Below are positions 47,897 to 61,279 of a stretch of DNA of 64,000 nt, piece by piece. A program made the translations under genes and the position numbers. The stretch lies in assembly GCA_016806645.1 (NCBI GenBank), contig JACSYO010000512.1, positions 297,501-361,500 on the forward strand, given 5' to 3'. The notes below the pieces were generated by a model. It saw nothing but the letters and a program-made list of their open reading frames with translations, searched no databases and was not told the origin of the DNA. The stretch comes from Ophiodon elongatus (taxonomy: Eukaryota; Chordata; Actinopteri; Perciformes; Hexagrammidae). The first letter of the stretch is position 1. Each line of letters begins with the position of its first letter.

Positions 47897-48240
47897 TTAA
47901 AGGGTATCTTCAGTATTTTTCAACCTTCGACCCTATATCCCCATGCCTCAGTGTCTAAGTGACTAATGGGGACAACAACTTTTGACATTGGTCCAGTATT
48001 GAGGGAAAGCGCTGCAGGCATCATCCGCTAGACGCACTGCAAGGTAATCATATCGGGGCAACTCGTCGCCAGTGGACGACCAACAGAAGTGCCACTGACG
48101 GTCACTGCGTCTAACCGAGTCCCGGCTCGAGGAGGAGTCTCATTCTGATACCTCGCGTTGCATCCACATTGTAAAAATGTTTAGCCGAGACACTCCTCTC
48201 TCCAACTCACACTCACATCTCCACCATTGTCTCACGGCAA
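47897..48240 (+). repeat. fish interspersed repeat (GTTAAAGGGTATCTTCAGTATTTTTCAAC-type)
   Basis: It opens TTAAAGGGTATCTTCAGTAT, then TTTTCAACCTTCGACCCTAT, then CCCCATGCCTCAGTGTCTAA and GTGACTAATGGGGACAACAA, as in an abundant teleost element. The start resembles the element at 366. The right end is not resolved and the element may extend to about 48450. Confidence 0.6.
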
Positions 48241-48544
48241 CAAGTCACATGACACGGTGAATTCTCTGTGGGGTTCTTTCCATAGTGTAGTCAGAGCTTT
48301 ATAAGAATCAGAGCCTGTCAGTGGCAAAAAGAAGCACTTCACATGGACGGTGAGGAGTTGCCTCGAGCCACTGTTTAGCCTCCCTCAATACCAATTTAGT
48401 TAGAGAGACAACGTTTTGGTCAAAGACCTTTGTCGTGCAGCTTTTTGAAATATCACTTTTGTATAATGTAAATATGTGGAGCAAATATTCCCCCAATAAA
48501 CTGCCCAGGTAGAGTGGGATGTCCACTTGCAAGCAAAGCTACAT

Positions 48545-48608
48545 AAGGGGACGGGGGTGGGGGGTGGGGGGTGAGGGGTGGGGGGGGCGGAGGGGCAGAG
48601 GGGGGACG
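48545..48608. repeat. G-rich tract with G-quadruplex potential
   Basis: The plus strand has at least six runs of four or more Gs within about 60 bp (GGGGG TGGGGGG TGGGGGG TGAGGGG and on). On the astn1 pre-mRNA the same stretch is C-rich. Confidence 0.7.
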
Positions 48609-49209
48609 TGCCTCATGCAGAACTTTGACGCCATTTCTCTTTTTTAAAAGGGGGATTTTATCAGATTAGCATTTTGGGAGACTGCTTTGGCTGGGAAAAA
48701 ATAACAAAACAAAAGGCAATTTAAAAGCTCAAGCACCAATTAGGGAATAGGCTTGTTGTGCGAGCTGCCTTTGATGGAACACAACTCAGGTTTATGAGCC
48801 ACGGGCGAGCGCACAAGCTCAGGGACCAACACATAATAGGAATAATTCCTGCGCTTCAATGTTGACTTTTTGTTTCACAACTCCTTTAAAAGTGCTCTTT
48901 TCTTCCCCTTTTCTTTGTGTGCAACGTAACAGCGGCCTGCTTTTGAAAGCATGCTACTGTATTTCTCTTGTGCACTTTGAGCTGTAGGTTTTGTAAGAAG
49001 AGGAGCTATCTAAATAAAGGTTTTTCTTCTTACGTAAGCTGGGATAAACAAACAAACAGCTCACACGTAACACCTCAAAACAAACTCCATTTCTCAGCCA
49101 CCCACATTCACACCCCCACCTTTTCAAGACCAAAAATACTTTGTACTCTTCCACAGTCAGTGTTATACTGACAGAAGATGGCGGTCAGCAGTTACCTGTT
49201 ACTCTCTTC

Positions 49210-49464
49210 AAAGCCACAGGACTCCATCTCACAGTACCACAAACAAACTAACCGATGAAGCCAGAGGTAGACCAGTGGCTCTCATTTTTGTCAATGGAGT
49301 CCGGTGAATTCTGGTCCCCTATCGGAAAGAGCTTCCCATGACAAGGTCAAGAGGTGGGAATATTCTCAATATAGCGTGCACTTAAAACTACTGTGGGCAA
49401 AACACTGACTATGGATAACTAGCTCATACAACCCCACTTCAAATAATCCAGACTATCCCTTTAA
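49210..49464. repeat. second copy of the AAAGGGATAGT-type TIR element (one end clear)
   Basis: The right end CAACCCCACTTCAAATAATC, then CAGACTATCCCTTTAA, is the inverse complement of the end seen at 35948. TGACTATGGATAACTAGCTC precedes it, as in the common fish version. The left end is degenerate. Confidence 0.5.
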
Positions 49465-51364
49465 GAATTTAGGAGAAACAACGTATCTGACTTTAACGTT
49501 AACAAGACAACAAAGCAGGCAAATACAAAAGCCAGAAACACGGCATCAAAATGTCTCAATGGCTCGTCAGAATAATTGTACATGGAAGTGTACACAGCAT
49601 GGGCGATCCATCATTAGTTTAGACGGTCCCTCCTCCTGCACCCATGGTACACACATTTATGTATGTGTATGTGTCTGTACCTGAGTGGGTGACTTGTCAT
49701 TAAAAAGAGATTAAGAATCTAAGTGCTACAATAACAATATGCAGTGTTTGCTTATTTATTTATTATTTTCTTTACGTGCCCGGGTTAGTAATTAGCGCCT
49801 TGTTGATTATACCTCATCTCCCACACACGCAATTCATTTTGTCTGACACCTCGGGTTTTCCCAAGTAACGCCGTGATTAACTAGTTACAGCAAGTTTGAT
49901 TTCAGCTGAGTAAGAGGGGGACAGAGTTTCCGTGACGCCAGGGAAATGAAGCGCTCACATAAATACAGTACAGCGAATCAGACGCTGTGATTTCTGAGGC
50001 GGATCAGGAGGTTTGGGGCTATGACTGAAAATACTCCTGTTGAACTTAAAAAAAAGGTTTAGAATAAGACGGTCAATAAGATATTTGTTGAGTCAGGAAG
50101 TAGTGAGAAAACACTTGCTTTGTGTATTTCAACCATCAAAAAAATACAAAGTACAAGGTAAAATCACTCAAAACCACGATGTGCAGATTTTTTATTTAGA
50201 ATAATAATTGTTACAATGGTGTACGTTTTTTGTTGAAAAATTTGAAAACCCAAACCCATTCACCTTAAAGCCTGTGGGGCTTTAATATTGAAAAAAGAAA
50301 GCAGGCTAACCAAACGTAACAAAAAGAAAAGGAGACCCTGAGCCAAGCGCACATCCTGGAACGCTCCCCCGTAAAGCACCAAATGACACAAAGGGAGTAA
50401 CAGAAATGAAGCTACTGAAGGAAACAGTGCCACTCAGCAACACAAACCACTGGTTCATATGAGAAGGGCTGCGGAGACAGAGAGAGTCCATGGTGCGCCT
50501 GGGCCCTTTATTTAAGAGGCAATCAGCCGGGCGGTGTGCGCATAACGGCAATTATCTAATATTCTAAACAAAGACAAATGACACCCAACGCGGGGAACAG
50601 AACGGGTCAGGCGTAACAAATGGAAGTCTCCTTTGATAACATCGCTGCCATCCATGACCAAATAACTAGCTGCATTTGTAGGGGCCCTGTATCTGCATGC
50701 GAGCGCGTCTTGTCCACGCCCTCGACGACATGAGCGCGCAGCTTTAAGAGGCCCCTCTCGTTTGGGTCAACGAGGACAAATCGATAGATAAGCCCTCACC
50801 AATCAGGGGCCACGTGCTGGGGAATGAGGTCGGACGGAGGGGCGGGTCGCATCGGAGGGAGGAACGTAAATCAAACTGGTTCACACATCACGACCCCCCC
50901 ATGGCGGCATTGGTGGAAGCCCCCCCGAGCAGAGGAACTCCTGCCTGTGCTAATCAAAGGCGATGGAATTGGAAGATTGGGCTTGTGGTGTGGAGGTGGG
51001 TGGGTTGAAGAAAATCAATGGAAAAAAACAGCCAGACAGGAAGAAAACTATCCGGAGTCCAGCCGCGCGATTGTGTGGTGAGTTGTACGGATGCATGGGC
51101 ACAGAATATCTTATTCACCCGTATGGTGCCAACTAGGATGTCAACGTCCTCGCACTCCTGACCGGCCAGACTCCAATCCATACCCGTCAGACCGGCCCGC
51201 TCCCCACTAATCGGCTCTCATCGTTCCATCTCCACTTGCCACCTCCTGGCAGATGGAAATGAAATGTGGCAGTTATATTAGGACAGCTGGGCGCCTTTCA
51301 GGGCGAAGAAGATTGGCAATGATTAGCTCAGTTTAGTTTTGGTTTAGTTCAGTGTCAGCTGGGA

Positions 51365-51425
51365 CCACGGGGGAGGGAGGGTTAGGGTTGGGAGGGGGCG
51401 GGGGAAGGGGAAGGGGAGGGGGGTT
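51365..51425. repeat. G-rich tract containing GGGTTAGGGTTGGG
   Basis: The plus strand has many runs of three to six Gs in 60 bp, including GGGAGGGTTAGGGTTGGGAG. It contains one telomere-like GGGTTAGGG. It is a G-quadruplex candidate and not a telomere array. Confidence 0.65.
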
Positions 51426-54400
51426 TTCAAATGGCCGAGCAGCCAGGCCTGAAGACGGCTGATGTTGAAACATACACGGCATATTATCACACTTAACCCT
51501 CTGCACTTTACTTCCAATTAATCATTTCGGGGCTCAGTATATAGCAGATATGTTTTATTTATGTACTCAAAAAGCAAGACTTTAATTCACTTTCAAACCA
51601 AAAGTTGAACTCATGAGTGATAAAAGTCTCGCTGAATCATACACGAAGGGGTTTTTGGCACTGCGGCTTTACTTGGTCTGTATGACTGATAGCTATTAGC
51701 TGCTATTGTCAGCTAACATTAGCAGATATTGCTGTTTCACAGAGATCAAGTGAAAACCATGCACGTTTAATTTCCGAATATCCGGCTGAAACTAGAACAC
51801 AAAACTTGTCTCGACTTATAACGAACGTCACTGAGTCACAGCCTTTATACAACAGGTGTTTTGTTTTTCACGCGGTTATTTCGCACGTTGATTTGTTTTT
51901 TTCTACTATTGCTCTTGTTATGAATATTTTCATACGGAACGCAAATAACACCCAGCAAAGGAATTCTGAGCTTTTTTTTGGAGGGGGGGTGGGGTTTCCG
52001 CCTCGTTTACCTATTCACCTGACCAGTAGTGGTTCATTTTGGCAGCGAAATCTAGTGTTCAAACGAAGAAGTGCAATGCACATACAGTGCATTTTATTAA
52101 AAGTATGCTCGAGCCATGTTCTAGTTAAATGTAAAAAATGACCCACAGGTCATTGAAAAAACGGCCAGCAGTCCGCTAGTGGCCCGCACGCTATAGCTGA
52201 GCCACCAATGGGCCAAATACATATTGACTAGCGTATTACTATTGAATTGCACTGATCGTACATTGCTAGCTTGAACACCGGATGTTTCCGCCATTATGAA
52301 GAACTACTTTACCTACATTGATTACTCATCAAGGCAAATATCCCTCGATCGATTGGCTAAACATCGCCGAACCTGAAAAGACGTAAAACAGCTCGTGAGT
52401 GCTGAAAATCTCAGAATTTCTTTTAGAGACGTCAAGGGGAAGTGTGTTTGCTTGATTTGCAAGTAATCTGTTGCAGTGATGAAAGAGGATAATGCTAGAA
52501 GAGTACTAACATCAGTAGTAATCCACTGGCACATGAGCTTTTCTTGTGCAGAAACACAGATTTTCTTGCGGTGGTTGAAAACTACGCACATTACAATTAT
52601 TTGGCCGGTGACTCCTCCTTATATTTATCGGTTTATTGCCCACAAAGTTTGGCCACCCCAGATATAAAGTCTCCCAAAAAAATAAAAAATAAAAGATAAA
52701 AAAGGCTACCGTGTGAAAATCAATTTAACAGGAGAAAGTGAACAATAGATGCACATAAATCTTGTTGTACACTCAAGCAAAAAGCTGGATGTGATGCATT
52801 CAGGGACTTCGGGCACATGATGGCGGAAGATAACGCGCTTCCCTGCCCGTGTATGGATGTCTCCATTCCGACTGCTCGTCTCCCCAAGGTGAACCATTCG
52901 TTGTTGCTGCGCGGAAAGAATGTTATTCTCTCTAATACTCGCGCTCGACTTCTCTGTCGCACCAAAGTAAAACCAGAGAGCACCATCTTCGCTTAACGTC
53001 GTTCTCCTTTAGTCATTCTTTGTCTCTTCTCTCTCCGATTCCTCGCTCTCTCTCTCTCTCTCCTTCTTTCTAGCTCGCCCGGTAAAAAAGCTCAATCACA
53101 CCTATTTTCATAATATGCAAATACGTGTGTGGTAAATGTGAGGGATGGAAAGCTGTGTTATAATATTAATATTATATTATATTCTGCAATCTCCCCACTA
53201 AAAACAAGAAAACCAATCTCACACACATTTCCCGGCTCCTCCTCTGCTTTTTACATCCTCCACATAACTCCCTTTTTACTCCCTTTCTATTCTTCTGTCA
53301 GTCTGTGGCTCTCTAAAAGTCTTCAAGGTGAATTTGCACACTTATCTAAGCATCTAAACTGCCGTCAAATTCAACCCACGCACACAAACATGCACCTGCT
53401 TTGAGGTGTGGGGGGGTGGGAGGGGGGGCTAATGAAAAGCAGTATATACGGCTTTGAAGAGAATGAATCTCACATGCCTGTCGATGCAGATGTCACATGC
53501 AAAGAGCTCATGACAAAATACAGCTTTGTGAGCCCGTGTGTGTGTGAGCGTGTGATGCCTTTATGCTTGTGGAGACATATTTCCTTTATAGTTTAAAGTA
53601 CCGAAAGTGATTTAGGTCGCTTCTTCGTCAAGAGGCACATTTGTGCTTGGATCTTTGGTTGAGCATTGAAGCTAGCTCCAGGTTTTATATATAGGTTCAG
53701 ATAAAAGCTTCACTATGCAATATCTTTTGTTTCAAAAAATTGCTTAATGAGTACGTGGAATGCGAAAAGTGTGACTCGAAGCGGTGAACCAACCCGTGCA
53801 TTCGGCTTTATGCGACATTACGGCCCTCTCACTCCGCTCTCATCAAACGTATCTTCTGCAGAAGCAGTCGGATGTTGTTTTGTCTTAAATTAATGCAAAA
53901 AAAGTTAAACCGAAAGCTTTTTGAAAAATAAAAAAAACTGTAATAAACCAACTGTAAGTCACTTGGCCGGCACCAAACAGCAGACAGACCAAGTTAGCGA
54001 CCTGTCGGTGAAGAGCGGTGAACACGTAGCGGCTTGAGAGACAGTTTTTTCAGAAGCTGGTGGAGACTCAGAAAAGTGCAGGATGTATAAATAGCTGCTT
54101 TCACGTGAGCCAAATTAATTGCCGTTTGTAAAGAAAAATAAACAACTAATGCTGTTTGATAAATAAGCTTTGGTTGGATTCAGAACTTGGCTAAAGGTTT
54201 ATTAAACTTTAGCGATAAGGGTGACGTCAATGGTTAGTTTTGCTCTGGTCATTTGGTAACAGTAATGTCTCTTTACAGGTGATGGGGAACACTACTGGAT
54301 ACATGTGGAAAAGTTATAAGGTATAAACATCTTTTGTAGCTCCAGAAGGAGCTGCTGTAAGCTGTAAAAATGACCTCAAGTGATGTCACGTGAGTCAGCG

Positions 54401-55335
54401 TCGGCTCAGGCTGAAGACTACAAGTTTAATGATTGGAAAAACAAACTCTGCTTAACGCTAGTGGCTCAAGGCTACGTTAGCCACTACTAGCATAGCAGCT
54501 AGCTGTCGGCGGTTGAGTTGCAGTGCGGGTAGGGCAATGTATCGATATTATATCGATACCGTGATATGAGACTAGACACCATCTTAGATTATGGAAGTTT
54601 GGATGGTAACATGGCAAGAGTGATGACCTTTCTTTGTTTTAAAAGCTGCCTCACAGGAAAGTGATGCGAGCTGTTTGTCATTATATCCACATTACTGACG
54701 ATTATATAAAAAATCTCACTGTGTAAACATACTGTGAAAGCATCAACGGTCAACCCTGTGTGGCCCAGCCTCACGCGTGGGTGACGTAGGCACCAGGTTT
54801 TTGACGAAGTAAGAAGAATGTGTGGTACGAAAAAAAGACGATATCTCTGGTTCTGTCACATCGAATAGACCCTTTTGTTTCAAGTGAGTCGGACTTCGAC
54901 CAACGAAGTGGTGGTGGTGAGAGTCACAGCACAGACGGTCGCTGCGACAGACGGCTCGGACGCGGTCCGAATACCAACCCCTCGTTCCAGCTGAGACCTA
55001 ATTGGCGTCACTAAGCTGTAGACACAGGACGGATGTATGACGGGAAACTCGCAGCATGTATTTGTAATCCGTGGGTTCGCTCGTGTTTGTGTGTGTTTGT
55101 GTGTGTGCGTGTGTCGGCATGAAGCTGGGAACTCGCTTCTGCTTTGACCCGTGCTGTACCGAGCGGAGTGACTCATCATCTCCACGGCACACAACAGATG
55201 GAGCTCAGAGCTATTCAGATTCATATAATACCTCTCCATCCACCCCTTTCCTTCCCACACTCTCCGGTGAGAGATAACTCAACCGCTTATCCGCCGCTGA
55301 CTGACTCTGACTGCAGTCAGCCCTCCCTGTTTACA

Positions 55336-55338
<3 letters not shown>

Positions 55339-55422
<84 letters not shown>
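55339..55422. repeat. (CA)n microsatellite, long
   Basis: About 82 bp of uninterrupted CA. Confidence 0.95.
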
Positions 55423-55424
<2 letters not shown>

Positions 55425-56514
55425 TGAAGTCTATACATGTTTGTGGGAGGAGAGGCGAAAGGGAGACGCAGGGGAGGAAGTTCGCACTTTTGTTTGTGCT
55501 CTTTGGAGTGAAAGCCTTCATTTCTCGCTCCCTGCAGAACCCGCGCATCCCCCCTCCCCCCATTATATCGTCCTCTGGTGTGCTGAGCGATGACTCATTA
55601 AGTCACCATTCATCTTGGTGATCAGAGTGCTGTGATTTTTAGCCCCGTGACATTTTTATTTCTTTTTTAAACCGCTAAACGCCTGCCGACCTGCTCTCGC
55701 GTTTCCCAGCGCGCACCCCTCCCTCTCTCCTCCAGCCCGATGTGCAGACGACACCATTCAGTGTGACTCCTCTGACTTGGGTGACTGAGAAGTGCCCGCT
55801 TGGATCCACAAGATGGTGCTGGCGGATCACCGCAGGCGGAGGAATCGGTTCAGGAAACAGGAGTAATCAGTGCACATTGCTCCAACTGTTCAGCAGACAA
55901 AAAGCAGGGCAAACACCTACCGGCCCTTTAAAGATGTGTCTCGGGCCGAGATGAGCGCTTGATGGTCGTGGGGACGTACATCACGCGCTCCCGCTCATCT
56001 GAGGGCGGCGGGAATCAAGGCGGGCGGTGTAGCTTAGCAAACGAGATTGGCGTAATGAAAAAAAGGAGGGTGTTTTGGTGGGATCGCGACTGATAAACAG
56101 AATTAGAGGCAGCAAAAAGGAGGGGGGGGGGGGGCGAACGAGACGCGGATGAACAAATAAAAACTCAGGGTGTGCTGCGTTTTTTAAATTTTTTTTATTC
56201 TAAACCCCTCAAAAAAAGCAGCGAGATGGCATAAATCAGAGCGCTTAAACAAATCTGTGTGACGGGCAGATTGCGGTTTCTCTCTCCACGTGCGTGTGCA
56301 CATGTGCGGCGCCTCCCCCATGCAGTCGCCTGCAGCTTGTACCCTGATATCTCACGGCAGAGGTGATGGTGGTGGGGAGGAGGGGGTGGGGGGGGGGCTG
56401 GGAGGCGACGCTTGGGGCCGTAATCGGCTGAAGCCAACCGTAAACAGAAAGGCGTGTGGTTCCTTCTCCGTCTGCAAAGCCACGCTGAGCTTTGTTTGTC
56501 AATGTGTTTGTGTT

Positions 56515-56515
<1 letters not shown>

Positions 56516-56556
<41 letters not shown>
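56516..56556. repeat. (GT)n microsatellite
   Basis: An uninterrupted GT tract of about 40 bp. Confidence 0.9.
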
Positions 56557-56560
<4 letters not shown>

Positions 56561-56623
56561 CGATAAGTTGGGAAGAGAGCGATTTGGGCGGCGTGGCAGG
56601 GGGCACCAAAACTCCCAGGAAGC

Positions 56624-56626
<3 letters not shown>

Positions 56627-56660
<34 letters not shown>
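56627..56660. repeat. (AT)n microsatellite
   Basis: An uninterrupted AT tract of about 33 bp, 70 bp from the GT tract. Confidence 0.9.
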
Positions 56661-56663
<3 letters not shown>

Positions 56664-56844
56664 TTGCCCTCTAAAATTCACCTCGTGAAGAATAACTGCA
56701 TGATTTGGTGATTTGGAAGGCTCATAATTTACCCAGAGGCCTGATCCGTGGTGTGGCCACGACACAACCCCCCGCCCCCCCCCCTTGCTGCTAAATGGCT
56801 GACCCGCAAACCTCCACCCAGACGGCGGACCACATTTCCCCATC

Positions 56845-57110
56845 GCATCAATTCACAAATCGCTAATTAACTGTTGGAGCGGCTAATTAACCTGGGATTT
56901 ATCGCTAACCTTGCGTTAAGGACTCGGTGACGGGGACAGAAGGGATTCCGAGGGAAACAGATTTGACTAATTTGCCTGATAATTTACTGGCGGTCTCTAA
57001 TCAGTCTGCTGGTGACGAATGGCCACTTTGCAATCGCAACGGCGGTTCTGATCATTTTACGCCCTTCTTATTTAAATAAAATCCACACCGTCAGACAGAT
57101 GATTAGTTAA
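56845..57110. promoter_or_regulatory. candidate intronic cis-regulatory element rich in homeodomain-type sites
   Basis: The stretch lacks microsatellites and repeat motifs and contains GCTAATTAAC twice (about 56861 and 56883), plus AATTTGCCTGATAATTTACT and TAATCAGTC. TAATTA is the core of many homeodomain binding sites. Conservation is not visible from one genome, so this is inference only. Confidence 0.25.
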
Positions 57111-58431
57111 GCCAGTGGGACGTGTTGGCTGTGTTACTTCCCTTTTAGAATAAATACAAATATTTATGAAAAATAATTGATCGAATTATTCAACCACACG
57201 GCGTGCTGCGGTACGATATATCCCCCGTTTGGCTGCTGGGGTGTTTTTCCGGTGTTTTTCCCAAGGGATGCACTGCAGTTGGTGGAGGCTTCGGGTGCGT
57301 CCCGAGTCTCTTAACTGCATCCCCGGTTCCCTCACTTGTGTCTTTTCCTTGCGTCTTAGTCCCGCCCACCAGGGATGCATGGAGAGAGGAAACGAGGAAA
57401 TATGTTTTAAGACGTCCTTTCCTCGAAAGCGTCACGTGAAGCGACGTCTGTTCCTGATGACGGAGGATCAGCTGATCACATCTGGATCAGCTGTTAGTCG
57501 GCTTTAACAGCTGGAGAGACTTTTAATGGAGTTCGTGTCTGAACACATGATCAGTCTCACGGACAGTTTTTAGCTCACATTCCAATAACAAGCCACTTAA
57601 AATATTAATAAAAATGATCGTATGATGTTTTCAGTTAATTTAATGGTGTTAAACTACTACTTATTCTAATAAAGACACCGTTATTACCACTAACAGAGTA
57701 GAGATGTTTTCTCTCTGTAGTCTGTTACCTGTAACGGCATTGAGTATTTATACAGTTTGTGGTATTTATACTGTGTTCTGTGTCCTGCTTATACGCGCAC
57801 GGCCGATTTCTACTGGCGAAATGCGTTTGTCTTATTTATGAATTATTTGCGTCTATGTTTTGCAATTATGGTTATGATTATGGTTTTTCTTGAACACTGG
57901 AATTAATTTATTAGCCTCAATGTTTCAGGTTAAACTTAAATGATATAACTCATAAAAAGCCAACACTCAGAAAACAAATCAAATATATAGAGTTTAATCT
58001 GTGATCGTCTTCACTCTGGTATGAAACGCCAGCGATCAGTCCGACCAATCAGATAACTGATGAACAGTGAGGGGGCGTGTCCAGCGTTAAAACACTTCCT
58101 GGAAGCCTGTTCTCTCGCTTCCTCGCTCATGGCTCCTCAGAGATGCCTCCTCGCTCCTCGCTCCTCAGACAGAAATAAGAGCTTTGGGACGGCCTTCAAC
58201 TTCCGGTTCAGGCGAGGAGCGAGGAAACGACAATTAAGAGACTTGGGATGTACCCTCTCTTTCTGTTTAGTTTGGGTGTGAACGGTGCCGACATGAGGTC
58301 CAGTGTGTTTGCTGCAGGCCAGATATGCTAAGCGACCCTCCGAGGCCCGGCGCCGTGCCACACCGAGCCGGCGGCACAAACGCTCTGAAGTGAGGAAATG
58401 ATTTGGTTGGCACTGGGTTGGGTTGCACGCT

Positions 58432-58448
58432 CACACACACACACACGC

Positions 58449-58508
<60 letters not shown>

Positions 58509-58515
58509 ACACACA
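58432..58515. repeat. (CA)n microsatellite with CGCA units
   Basis: About 80 bp of CA with CG interruptions near its start and end. Confidence 0.92.
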
Positions 58516-59686
58516 AATAAAATAACCCTTAAAACCTGACTTGGATTTTAAAGGCCCCTGAGAACACATTTTCTCAACCTGCCTCTGACTACGCGCAGTG
58601 GGATCCGACATGAACACATTTACAGAACATTTGCACTTATTTTAAAAAAAGAAATATCTGTATTTGTGTTTCTGCCAGGTGCTTTTGTCACTGATTTCAA
58701 CAGTCAAACGTTTTGGGCTTGTTTTTCCTGCGTCGCCAGGCTTCTTTCCATCAAATCTGAGCAAACTGTGCCCACGGTTTCGAGTCCACAGGGGGGGCCT
58801 TTTGTTGCACGTCTCACCCCTCTCTCACTTGCCATATTTCCGGTCTATATCTAAACTCTCACTCTCTCATAAAGGGGTAAATACCAAGAATTATGAAAAA
58901 AATAGAAATTTGGATTTTTGGCGATTATTACTTTAAGAATTGAAACCACATTTTCAGGGGACTTTATCTCTTTGTGTTCTTTCAGCTGGTGTGCTCTTGC
59001 ATTTCAGAGGGGAAGCATCTGGCCCCTCATGCGATACAATGGGGGAACCAGAGGATTCGGGTCAGGTGAGCCGACAAAAAAAATAAAGAAAATGTCCTGA
59101 AGTCACCTCGGCATGCTGTGTTTGTACCCTCACAGCTGTATGAATTCGGTTGCTCTGATTTCCTTTATGACAGCTCTATTTTTGGAGCCACAGCTCGGGG
59201 CATCCGAGTGCAGAACAAACCCATGAAATGTGTTTGTGATCGCGGCCTTTTCTGGGTAAAAATACGATGCAATTCTGTCATCACAGGAAAAGCGGTGCCC
59301 TGTTTATTTGATTTTTGGTAAAATATTTGATTGTATCGGCACCTGGCTTCGACACGTTTACACCCATCTGCTTTAATGCCTATTTTAATAAAATGTTTAA
59401 AAAAAAAAAAAAATCTAAAACACAAATACCAATGTTTTTTTTCTTGGCTTTGGTGGAAAAAAATTGGCACATTAATACAAAGAAAGTGCTATAAATATGA
59501 ATGGAAAGGATTTATGAATGTGTTAACAGTGAGATTTCCTGACCCTGAAACTACACAACCTAAAGTTCAACATCGCTTTGATGCAACGATACATCTGATA
59601 CCCTGACCCCCCCCATCTAACCCAAGGCCCTTCAATCCGTCTTCATCCTGCTTCATCCAGCGCACCTACGTAACCAGCCGTTCAAA

Positions 59687-59687
<1 letters not shown>

Positions 59688-59733
<46 letters not shown>
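59688..59733. repeat. (CA)n microsatellite
   Basis: About 45 bp of uninterrupted CA. Confidence 0.92.
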
Positions 59734-59736
<3 letters not shown>

Positions 59737-61057
59737 AAGTTATCTCCGGCAGCGTCAGCTTGATGGAAGCCTCATGTTTAAAGCAGTATGTGGAGCGTGG
59801 CGGTTCAGTGAGCGGACGATGTTTGTCTAAGTGCTGATTAGGGCTGCTGACCGCCGCCTGACGGGCCCATTAGTGACATCTCCTTCGCGGACGCCAAAAG
59901 AGGCCCTCCGGTAATACCGTCCGTCTGTCAGCGTGTTCTCTGCACGCACTCATCAGCTTCACTTTCACTAACCTTTAACTCCATCTCCTCGTTCTTCACG
60001 CATGTCTCTTTTTTTTTTCTACAAAGGTCTACTTGTAAATAGATATCCCCTTCACCTGGGATGCTCCAATGTGCACCAAGCGTGTTTCCATTGGTCTTCC
60101 CTGTCTGTGCAAACTGAATCTTATGTAGTAACCTCATGGGAAACGATGGAGTCGGCATCAGCATCAGCCTTCTTGAGCTACTTAATGGCGTTACCAGCAG
60201 CCCGGAGTTGTCAGTGACAAAAATAATGAGTCGTAGCTAAATAAATCACTATCAGGAGGCACCATGTCCATTAGTGATGCTGTTGATATCCTATTGATTC
60301 GCAGCAGCAAGCAGGTTTTCAGGCAACCTTCTTTTTTTACATAATGAGGAGCCACTAATAAATGAACGCAGTACAAGCCCCGTCGCAAAACCTTGATACT
60401 AAACATATTTGCAAAATAGTATTTCTTTAAATAATTTGGTTCCCCCAAAATATCTGTTCCTGCAGTGTTCACTTGTCGGATGATTTTTTTTACTGCGACA
60501 CTCAAAAGACTTAAGTCGAGGGGAAATATTGACGAAGTCAACTTGAAGTGTTTGCTTTTTAAACATTTAACCAAAAGCCATTGTCACTCTTATTTTAAAT
60601 AAATCTGGAGACAGCCACACAGCCAGTCACTACTATGTGGACCATTAAAGGTGCTGCGAGTCCTTTCTGGCCAAATGCTCCAAAGAAATAGGAGGCAGCA
60701 TTTCACCTCTACTACTGGGTCCATACGATCCAAACTTAGTCATCACTTTTATAAATATATAAAAGCCAATTACTTACTAAAAGCAGGGCAAGATTATGCA
60801 AAATTAGACCAAACTGCTGAAACTCTGGGGGTCAAAATAACACTAATCTCTCATAATCTTCAAGTGTGGCGTTGGCCTATAGTTTACGTTAGCCATCGGT
60901 GTGTTCGTGCCAGTAACCAGGAGGCTGTCCACCTCCGTTGACGGGGACTGCTTCACCCTGGAGGGGGCGTGTTCGGCGGCGGCGTGAACCGAGTTTCAGT
61001 TGCCGGCTGTGGTGGCTTTGATTCAGGTGTGAAAAGCGGGCTGATGGAGCACAGGGT

Positions 61058-61279
61058 CTAACCTGTGCAACGGCAGCAACGGAGAGTTCTTTTGGGAAGT
61101 CGGGGCAATTCCCAGAGATCAGACCCCCCCTGGAGCTGGGACCCCAACGCTAGCTGAATTCGAGCTAACTGCTGCTGAAGGTCCACTTCCCGGATTTTCA
61201 GCACACGCTCTGCTCTAAAGTAGTCTCCTGGCGGCGGGGACAGCGAGGGTGCGAGTCGTTTTGCTCTAGTTTCGGCCAC
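61058..61279 (-). other. 73-codon ORF of unknown origin, possibly from a transposon
   Basis: The minus-strand ORF begins MAETRAKRLAPSLSPPPGDY and continues with a charged, leucine-rich stretch (VLKIREVDLQQQLARIQLAL) that has the look of a short coiled coil. Composition is more protein-like than other short ORFs in the window. It sits in a GC-rich island flanked by GCTAGC-type repeat sequence. I do not recognise a family. It could be a fragment of a mobile-element ORF or chance. Confidence 0.25.

Noticed and set aside
50954..51181. CEDVDI-containing minus-strand ORF as an EGF-like astn1 exon
   Set aside because: It lacks the spaced cysteines of an EGF module, and no acceptor or donor frames it in the needed phase.
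51365..51425. Interstitial telomeric repeat
   Set aside because: Only one GGGTTAGGG is present. The rest is irregular G-runs, so it is not a TTAGGG array.
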